Below are positions 56,650 through 64,000 of a DNA stretch of 64,000 nucleotides, piece by piece. Within the stretch, counting starts at the first letter, position 1. Each line of letters opens with the position of its first letter. Both the position numbers and the translations under genes were made by a program. The notes beneath the pieces are model-generated. The model was not told the DNA's origin. It did not search any database and was given only the letters and a program-made list of their open reading frames with translations. Source of the DNA: Sporopachydermia quercuum (lineage: Eukaryota > Ascomycota > Sporopachydermiomycetes > Sporopachydermiales > Sporopachydermiaceae). Where the stretch lies: NCBI GenBank assembly GCA_001599295.1, contig BCGN01000001.1, positions 682,001 to 746,000 of the forward strand, read 5' to 3'.

Positions 56650-58106
56650 TTTGTGTACTGGTTGGTTATAAATTTGCTTGATTCAACTATTGAAGTTTTC
56701 GTACTAGTTTATATCACGGCGCTACAACAGTCTGAAATGCTTCCAGTCACTATTTGATACTTGACAAACTATATATGATAATTATATATAAAAATAATAA
56801 AACCAAGGAAGGAGGAAATATCATCAGAGGTATCTAGGCTCTTCTATATATACTCCCAAATGAACAAACTTGCTGAAATTATATATACGGACTTATAGAA
56901 AAATCTCCGGATAACTATACTAACGTAAGCGTTTGATATCAGGTCTTAGGTTGAAGTAATTACTAATCTATATCGATTCTTTTGAAGATTTACCCAGTTT
57001 ATTATAGTAATTAGGTTAGCCTATGGATGAAAGATATGTCTGCTAAGTTGACCAATGATTGAGTTGAATAGTTGAATAGAAATTGCGTCAAATACTATAT
57101 TTTTACATCTATTTCTTGAAGAATTCGCGTAACATTTATGTAATCGTATTCCAACGGGTTTATTGATAATTGATTGGTATTTTTCTCGTAATAAATGAAT
57201 ACTGATTCAATTCATATGACATTTGGAACTCTCGCGTCATCAAAGTGAAGAATTGGTAATAAAGAAAGTTTGACAGTAATCGTAGAACTAAGTTAGCTTA
57301 GATTTCATGCATAATGATGCATGATTGGTGCATGAGAGGAGTCAGTGGTTGCAAAGTAGTTATTCTTGATAGAATATTAAAAATTTTGGGGGTTCTGAAT
57401 GATTTGAAATAATCGAAAAGAATACTGAAAATTGGTTCTGATGGTTTGGAGGAATTTTGGCCCTCAAGTACACTAATTTTGATTGTAGGTGTCCACCGAC
57501 TTAGGCTGTTGGGGAAGGTCTTGAGAGGTTATGGGATTTAAGTACAGTACACATGATAATCAAATTTCCATGTCGCAACAATCAATTGCTCAATATCAAA
57601 GCTGATTGCCAAAGCTAAATTGACAGCTTACTTAAATTTCTTTAATTACTGGTGGAAGTGTGTGTTGTGAACTCAAATTATTATTAAAGCTTTTATCTAG
57701 TACCATAATTCATAACGGTAGTCGTAATGGCGCGAATTATGGCATTTCAGAAATTTCATCATGATTACTACCGGATTGAGTAAACAAACAGATTATCTCC
57801 TATTATGGGAATACCTTCCATAAATGGTCTGTTGTGATTTTTCCGTTTCTGACAAGCATAATCACATTTGATCGATGATCTGACTAGGAACAATGAAAAA
57901 TGATTAGTAGACTCAAAGATATCAATAGATGCAAAGATCTGGTCATTACAATAGTGAAAATTATGATAAGTATAAATTGGATAACTGATATTTAATTGGC
58001 AACTGATTGATTGATTGATTGCTTGTTTTTGTAGTCACTCTGATTTGATCTTGCTGACTTCATTTTCTTGACAATTTAAGTTGAAATGGAAAGGTGAGAA
58101 AGTGTC
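56650..58106. other. Divergent intergenic region
   Basis: About 1.45 kb between paralogue 2 and the unknown gene at 58107, holding both promoters. A (GATT)n run lies near 58005-58022, just upstream of the latter. No gene or RNA is recognised. Confidence 0.4.
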
Positions 58107-58658
58107 ATGTCGATTCTTACATCTTCACTACCAGCCCAATTTATAGCACTCAGTTCTATTTCAACGCCAGAAGAAGCTGCCAAAGGAAAACAAGGATCTC
58201 AATATGTTGATTTGATTGCAAAATTTCTAACTGAGAAGAAACTTTCAGTTCTGGATGATGCAACACAATCAATTGTCCAGTCTTTGGAACTTTATGATTT
58301 GAAAGTGCAGAGGAAGAGGAGACATTATTCGTTCAGTAACTCCAGTGATGGTGAGAACGAGATGGATGGAGTCCAGGTTTATGGCATGATATCACCAAAG
58401 AAAAGGAAGTTAGCTGTCGGAAATGATATTCAAGAAAGGTTGAAGAACTTACAAATGAACCAGTTGTCTCCCGTTTCCATAATATCATATAGACCCAAGA
58501 AGGGATCCGCTAAGTTTTTCTGTATGGACCAGCACTCAATTGCCCAAGTAAATGCATTGAGACATTTTAACTGCGAAGAAATCTATTGTAGGATATTGAC
58601 TGTGTGTGACAGACAATTGAAAATGTTCGGATTGGAGCATCTTCTGTATAAGGGATGA
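58107..58658 (+). CDS. Unknown 183-residue protein with two basic nuclear-type signals
   Basis: A clear ATG frame (GTGTCATGTCG context). The N-terminal half is helical and Ala/Ser-rich, then come two basic clusters, QRKRRH (about residue 72) and PKKRKL (about 98), typical of nuclear import signals, separated by an acidic Ser-rich patch. The C-terminal third is well mixed (KFFCMDQHSIAQVNALRHF) and contains five cysteines spaced irregularly. No membrane segment. I do not recognise a family. It sits between dehydrogenase paralogues 2 and 3, pointing towards paralogue 3. Confidence 0.7.
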   Translation: MSILTSSLPAQFIALSSISTPEEAAKGKQGSQYVDLIAKFLTEKKLSVLDDATQSIVQSLELYDLKVQRKRRHYSFSNSSDGENEMDGVQVYGMISPKKRKLAVGNDIQERLKNLQMNQLSPVSIISYRPKKGSAKFFCMDQHSIAQVNALRHFNCEEIYCRILTVCDRQLKMFGLEHLLYKG

Positions 58659-59052
58659 ATATCACAATGTGAAGCAAGAAAAGAAAGAAGAGAAGATTGT
58701 TTCATTGTATGGCCTATGATTATAATAAAGGGAAGTAATATGTGTGGCACAGTGAAAAATAATAGTTAGTAACAAGTTGAAAAATATCATTATATGATGA
58801 TTCAAATCAGTAATGGTAATGCTAAAATGAGGACAAAGTATTTCAGATATCATAAGATTGTAGATAGCAGATACTCTAAAATTTCATTCAGTGTTATTTA
58901 CTATTAATATACTAGAGAAAACAACTCAACTATACTCCAGGAGTCTTTGTAGTTGCTTGAGGAAATAAAAATCGAAATACGTGGTTCACTAATGAAACAA
59001 ATGGTATATTCTCAAAAAGCTATATTCTCACTAAACAGAGTGACAAGATAAA
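58659..59052. other. Intergenic, convergent 3' ends
   Basis: About 390 bp of AT-rich spacer between the unknown gene and dehydrogenase paralogue 3. Nothing else is seen. Confidence 0.4.
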
Positions 59053-60057
59053 CTAAAACTCAACATTAGTTTGCTCAGGAACAATAGTTAAAACCTTACC
59101 AGTTGTCAAACAAGAGTCAAGATTATCAATGACATGCTCTTCCATATGTTTCTGGGTTTCGTAAGTGTGTGTACCAAGATGAGGAACAACACATACATTT
59201 TCACTCTCTAATAAGTATGGATGTACAACAGGTTCATGTTCAAAAACATCCAGGCCAACATTTCTAATTTTTCCTGATTTCAACCCTTCAACCAAAGCAT
59301 CTTCATCAATCACTGCACCTCTAGCTGTATTGACGATAACCACACCTTCTTTCATTTTGGATATAGCTTCTTTATCAATTATATGTCTAGTATAAGGATT
59401 CAAAGGAATGTTAACGGAGATAACATCAGATTTGATCAATAACTCTTCATATGAAACATATTTAGCGCCTCCTTCAAGCTCCGGAGATAATCTAGATCTG
59501 TTGTAGTAGATTATTTTCTCAAAGCCTAAAGGCTTTATTCTGTCTCTAACAGCTCTACCAATACCTCCCATACCAAGAATACCAAAAGTTTTTCCTTCAG
59601 GATCATGTCCCACAGGGATGTCTTTCTTCCACGCATTTCGTCTCAATTGACAAGTCCCAAAAGGAAAATTCCTCATAGCACCTAGTAAAAGATATAAATG
59701 TGTATCAGCTGTGGCATTGTTAACCTTTTCAGGAACGTTTGAAACCTGAATACCTCTCTTCGTATAAAAATCAACATCTATTTGATCATATCCAGCACCG
59801 TTATGACAAATACATCTCACAGTAGATGGCATATGCTTACTGAGCTCCTCATCAAAACGTCCAGTGATCTTCACTGAATCGAAAGTACGATAAAATCCAA
59901 ACACATCATGGTATTTGCCCTTGAGATCTGAAATAAATTCTTCTCTATTCTTGGATGAGACTTCTAAAAGCTCAGCATGTTTTGACAAAGATGCCCATTT
60001 TTCAGTAGCCCAGACAATCTTTCCAAGTAATAGAACTTTCGGTTTAGCAGTAGTCAT
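59053..60057 (-). CDS. D-2-hydroxyacid dehydrogenase, paralogue 3
   Basis: 334 residues from ATG 60055-60057. GMGGIG lies at 162-167, Arg246 in NTARGA, Glu275 in DVFEHEP and His293 in PHLGTH. The substrate-side loop reads HNGAGYDQIDV, against SIGAGYDHLKDI in paralogue 2 and NASGYDYVDV in paralogue 1, so the three may differ in substrate. It ends EQTNVEF, like paralogue 1 (EQENMSF). Active-site residues are all present and the frame is unbroken. Confidence 0.9.
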   Translation of the reverse strand: MTTAKPKVLLLGKIVWATEKWASLSKHAELLEVSSKNREEFISDLKGKYHDVFGFYRTFDSVKITGRFDEELSKHMPSTVRCICHNGAGYDQIDVDFYTKRGIQVSNVPEKVNNATADTHLYLLLGAMRNFPFGTCQLRRNAWKKDIPVGHDPEGKTFGILGMGGIGRAVRDRIKPLGFEKIIYYNRSRLSPELEGGAKYVSYEELLIKSDVISVNIPLNPYTRHIIDKEAISKMKEGVVIVNTARGAVIDEDALVEGLKSGKIRNVGLDVFEHEPVVHPYLLESENVCVVPHLGTHTYETQKHMEEHVIDNLDSCLTTGKVLTIVPEQTNVEF

Positions 60058-60747
60058 TGTGTTTATAGATAAGTGTCATACGATCAAATGTATGTATATT
60101 TGATATGCTCAGCACTCAATTGTTTTACCTTAGCAATTGAAACTCGTAGATTAATTACACGCTTGATGATCTGGATTGTATTATTAATCAGTACAGATTT
60201 GTCTTTTAAAAGAAGTCCCACAGTTGATGTCTTTTATTATATTATTTTGATGTATCATCAACTCGTTCAAGAAGTTCATTTGAATAAGAATTGTTGTGGT
60301 ACGTTTATCCATTCTTGAGGTATTATTGCATCTGTAGTGATATAATCTTCTAATCTCGTAAACATTATTCCGGCCTACTTACTGATAAGAATTTGAAAGG
60401 GGAAAATTTTAGAGGCGAAAGAGGAGAATCGGGAATATAATGGAAGTATGTAATATGGGACGGCGGGAATGAACTAATCTCTTTCTGCGTTTGTAGCAAG
60501 AAGGTGGTTAAATAAAAAGAAGAAAATCTGGCGATGAATGTCTAGAAGGATTTCCTTGTAATGTTCTAAACGATTAGGTGAATGCAGTTACAATGTGAAT
60601 AATTTTCGAAGTGTAAATAGTACAGTTTATATTTATTTTTAAATTGATTTACCAAAATTTACAGAAGTGGAAGAAATCAAGAAAAACCCAGCCGAAGAGA
60701 ATATGAAAGCATGTCAAATAAGAAAGTCGTCCTAGATTTTAGTAGAA
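60058..60747. other. Intergenic between dehydrogenase 3 and the wall protein
   Basis: About 690 bp with the promoter of paralogue 3 and the 3' end of the CCW12-like gene. An 81-codon frame at 60073-60318 lies in this promoter and shows no family features. Confidence 0.4.
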
Positions 60748-61224
60748 TTAGATCAGTAGGGCGGCAATTCCAGCAACAGCTAATCCATAAGCGCCGTTTA
60801 TTGATTTAGGAGAACCACCGTTGGTGAAAAAAACACTTGGCACAACAGTTGTGTTTGATTTTTCACATTTATGATCGGCGCATGAAGTGATAGTTTCAAT
60901 AACAGTCTTTGGTTCTTGAGTAGTAACAATTGGCTCTTCAGTCACAGAGGAAGCTTGTGCGGTAGTTGATACATCAGACGCTTCTTCAGTTGTTGATTCT
61001 GGTTCTGCGGCAGGTTCTGTTGCCACAAGTGTTTCAAGTACAGTAGAGCTTGAAGTCAAAGTGTAGGGAGTACCATCAGAGTAAGAAACATAGACATATG
61101 CAAAAGTAGTAGCCAAAACTGTAGTTCGAAGAGTGATTGAAGTTTCACTGTAAGTAGTTTCAGTGACAGTTTGAGCAGAAGCACCAGCAAGGACACCAGC
61201 TGAGGCAATAGTAGAGAACTTCAT
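60748..61224 (-). CDS. CCW12-like GPI-anchored cell wall mannoprotein
   Basis: 158 residues with the full layout of a small covalently linked wall protein. The signal peptide MKFSTIASAGVLAGASA is cleaved after about residue 17. The middle is Ser/Thr-rich for O-mannosylation, with N-glycosylation site NTT at 124-126. The C-terminus has a GPI signal: candidate omega site Asn135/Gly136 in TNGGS, a short spacer and the hydrophobic tail GLAVAGIAALLI. The motif TITSCADHKC matches the TITSC-DH-C repeat of S. cerevisiae Ccw12, and the signal peptide is also Ccw12-like. Such proteins strengthen the wall at sites of growth. Orthology to Ccw12 is inferred from a single motif copy plus layout. Confidence 0.82.
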   Translation of the reverse strand: MKFSTIASAGVLAGASAQTVTETTYSETSITLRTTVLATTFAYVYVSYSDGTPYTLTSSSTVLETLVATEPAAEPESTTEEASDVSTTAQASSVTEEPIVTTQEPKTVIETITSCADHKCEKSNTTVVPSVFFTNGGSPKSINGAYGLAVAGIAALLI

Positions 61225-64000
61225 TTTGTTGATACTTGTTGTATGTTTTTATTAAAAGAGCGAACGTGGGTAAGTTTTAACGAATGTAGATGCTTTTGCA
61301 ATGTGTTTCGATGGTTTGACTGTACAAATGATTATATTTTCCAAGTGAAACCAGGCGAATAAAGACGAAGTTGAAATGTGACTTCGGGGAAGTAAATGAT
61401 CTTTATACAATTCGTATTTGCAGTTAGTAGCATTTGAGAATAAAGATTCCGACGTCAATCACATAGTGAAAGAAAATCTCGATAATTGAGTATATGAGAA
61501 ATTCCAAAACGTCGAAGTAGTAACAAGCTTTGGCCTGGATTTTGCTTATTTCGGTTGACTTATTCTATCGATTTACCAGAACCGGTAAAATCCATTTGGC
61601 AATCCACTTGACAATAATTCTTCAATCTGGTAATAGTTATGGCGTTTAAAGACATATTAGGATCAAGATGACCTATTTGGTATTACTTATTTCTTTTTAC
61701 CTGTTTCACTGAATTTACTTCTGTTCCAAAGCGCATTTACTTAATAAAGTTTGGTGTAGTAATTTTTCATGAACCCGTCAAAAAAAAAAGATGAGCGGAG
61801 ATTTTCTTCATTTTACGTGTTCATTTATTTTTTTTTTTTTTGGATAATAGCCAAGAGGTTAGTTTAAAAAGATTAGAAATTACCGCTCTAATAATAATAA
61901 AATTTAAAATAATTTATTTCAAATGAATTGTATTCTATTTACTATTGGCATTGTGTTGATTAAAATCTATGTAGTAAACACGGTTCATCTCGTAAATGGA
62001 TTAAGATAAAACCTTAATTACACGAAAATAATAAATATGAAAAACTCAATAGGAAGGAAAGACGCGTTTTGTTTGAACCTGTATTTTACTTGAAAAAGAT
62101 TTAAATAAATAAGAAGAAAAAACAAACGCGTCCGAAATTACTAACTAGGAAAAATATAAGAAATCTTACATTTCAAGAGAAAAATTGCCAAAGTGATTGA
62201 ACGCAATCGAGTACGAATAAATGGCTTAGAAACGACTTTCACAAACATAATTGGAAGGTATTTTGAATTGTAGAGTGAGATCATATTTTGCTTGCATCGG
62301 AATGGCTGTGAGTATTGCAATATTAGATAAAAGAAGAAAAAAGATAAAACAGTTTATGGTTGATCAATTGATGAGGAAAGTTCCATATGCAAGAGGGCTA
62401 ACCTACCATTTTGGCAAACAAAATCCAGGGCTTGCTAGTATGCTCTAGAAATGGACATAAAATATATGAAGTGGTCAGTATGACGAAAAAACGTAAATAA
62501 TAGATCGATAATAGCAGTTAGAACGAAGAGATCTGTTAGTGTATAAATCATATAACACAATGCACTTGCAATCCATTTGATTACTCTCAGATTGTAAGAC
62601 ATAACATATTTTATCCTATGACTATCATTGATAGCACGAGAAGGACAGGTTCTAGCCTGTCAGTTATCTGAATGTGAACGGATTTAACGCCGTGATGCTG
62701 TTTGAAAGGATGAAGAATCTAATTTACTCGATTCGTCTTATCAGTGAACATGTGGAACGATTTTTGATATTTCAGTGATTGAGTAAATAGATATAGAAAT
62801 AATGATGAGAATAGTTTGAATAGTTCTACTAACTAGATCAATAGTGTCAACTAGCAGAAATCGTCAAACTAATTGATCCTCATATAGAATCTATGCCATC
62901 AACCATGCCAAACAACAAAGCAAGAACTGGCGATAGCAAACAATTTCTATTCGTCGATGTTTCTGAGAGTATAAGTATTTTGCATAGTTAGCGTAGGAGA
63001 GTTCAATTAATTACAGATTTATAACGTTATACTGTTATTTTAAACATGATTAGTACAATGCTAAAAAGAGGCCGAATCTAATTAAGAACAGAAAGCAGTT
63101 TAACTTTATAATTAACATTGAGATGATTTTTCCTAATGTACATTTGTGCACCAGAAAAACAAAAGCACAACTGTACGTAACAGCTGAAATTATGTGAGTT
63201 TGTCAGTTTCAACTGCGCTCGTTGAATGATATTCATGAATGAACAATCGAATAAAGCTTAATAATAAATGAACCTTATTTTCAACGGTTATTCATTCTTG
63301 TTTCTGAGCTTGAGATTGATTCTTATCTCTGTATTCTCTTTGAGAAGTAAATTAATATCAACAAAAATAGAAAATGCAATAATGTTTGTCAATGTACTTA
63401 GATGATACTTGCCCTAAAGATAATTTGAGCTGTTTAAGATGTTAAGTGAATTCATAATGAACCTTTTAGAACAAGGAACTAAAACCTAGTTTTGAATCTC
63501 GGAGAAGTTAGGAAAAAAGAAAATTTAAACTTTAATATCATGATACTATGTTCAGCAATTTTATAACTAATCGGGTAGTGTTTTATGGAAAATGTTTAGG
63601 TTTCACTCACGCCTAGAACTCCTTTTTAAATTAGATGTTGTTGGGTTTTTCAAGACAGATAGATATAAATAATTCAAAATGTTTCTAACATGTCTTCAGA
63701 AGGCTGTGTTGTTTCCAGAAAAATGCGTATCTGCCCAATAATATCAGGTTGGAGAAAACATAGTCAGAAACTTAAAATAAAGACTCCAAGAAAAATCAAA
63801 ACTTACCGTTTATTACTTGAAATAATGAGGAATGTAAGGCGATATTCCATGCCGGAGGCTTGGAAAAAATATAAGCTAACAGTTTCATTGTATGATCTTC
63901 AAACAATCACTCGATTAAGCTTAACGTTTGTCTTTTTTTCTTTCTTTTTCCTTTTTAGATTTTAAGGTTTTATCTGCTCTTAAGAATCTGAAACGAGGAA
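61225..64000. other. Gene-poor right end
   Basis: About 2.8 kb. A frame at 62251-62448 opens only with TTG; its first ATG (62302) leaves 48 codons. An ATG frame of 91 codons at 63690-63965 is very basic (KLKIKTPRKIKTYR) and ends in Phe-rich sequence over a pyrimidine tract, so it could be a first exon leaving the window or chance. Homopolymer runs A10 and T14 lie near 61780 and 61835. Two ACGCGT boxes are listed separately. Confidence 0.35.
62062..62131. promoter_or_regulatory. Two ACGCGT (MCB) boxes in near-inverted flanks
   Basis: ACGCGT occurs at 62062-62067 and 62126-62131. Flanks are similar in inverted orientation (GACGCGTTTTGTTT against GACGCGTTTGTTTT on the other strand). In yeasts paired MCBs bind MBF (Mbp1-Swi6) and drive G1/S expression. 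The nearest gene is the CCW12-like gene, 840 bp to the left and transcribed leftward. Confidence 0.4.

Noticed and set aside
5468-61915. Shared AT-rich 20-mer near 5468 and 61895
   Set aside because: It is an (AAT)n-plus-A/T word likely by chance in 65% A+T DNA, with no similarity beyond it.
62251-62448. 65-codon frame with splice-like signals (GTGAGT, GCTAAC, CCAG)
   Set aside because: The start is TTG and the first ATG gives 48 codons. Splicing between the signals would leave only a few codons.

Overview
This is nuclear DNA of a budding yeast (Saccharomycotina). It is about 65% A+T and carries some 19 protein genes, two tRNA genes and several short or uncertain ORFs. Many products are recognisable yeast proteins: Snu13, Vma3, Nup85, Hul4, Yta12, Bud31, Sec65, Mdm1, Cox5, Hos4 and Tpd3. 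The introns have GTATGT, GTAAGT or GTGAGT at the 5' end and a TACTAAC-like branch site close to the 3' AG. At least five genes are split, some into five exons, so this is not a close relative of intron-poor Saccharomyces. CTG codons fall on invariant leucines of Vma3 and Tpd3, which argues for the standard code and against the CUG-Ser or CUG-Ala yeasts. I cannot name the genus.

Layout. 0.3-10.2 kb: two tandem, diverged paralogues of the DDB1/Mms1/Rse1/CPSF1 beta-propeller family, both with introns near the 3' end. 10.6-16.8 kb: SNU13 (-), VMA3 (+, five exons including a 13-nt microexon) and NUP85 (-). 18.1 kb: tRNA-Gly(UCC). 18.8 kb: a possible 42-residue protein. 19.2-22.4 kb: HUL4 (-, three exons; the middle one carries most of an LSD1-type zinc finger). 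24.8-27.9 kb: a macro-domain protein (+) whose stop lies 5 bp from the stop of a five-exon vacuolar-type MFS transporter (-). 28.4-31.1 kb: YTA12 (-). 31.7-32.5 kb: a possible mitochondrial protein of unknown role (-). 33.2 kb: tRNA-Ser(CGA) with an intron. 33.5-36.9 kb: BUD31 (+), SEC65 (-) and a probable RRN9 (+). 37.1-42.0 kb: MDM1 (-). 43.1 kb: COX5 (-). 45.4-49.7 kb: HOS4 (-, three exons). 51.2-53.6 kb: TPD3 (+). 54.4-60.1 kb: three D-2-hydroxyacid dehydrogenase paralogues (+,-,-) with an unknown nuclear-type protein between the last two. 60.7-61.2 kb: a CCW12-like GPI wall protein (-). The last 2.8 kb has no convincing gene.

The genes do not form one pathway, as is usual for a yeast chromosome. 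Two clusters look like local duplication: the DDB1-like pair and the dehydrogenase trio. I found no retroelement, transposon, CRISPR array, rRNA or virus remnant. About 35 isolated N bases lie between 120 and 34,781 and I saw none after that. Within genes they favour third codon positions, so they look like masked heterozygous sites rather than gaps.
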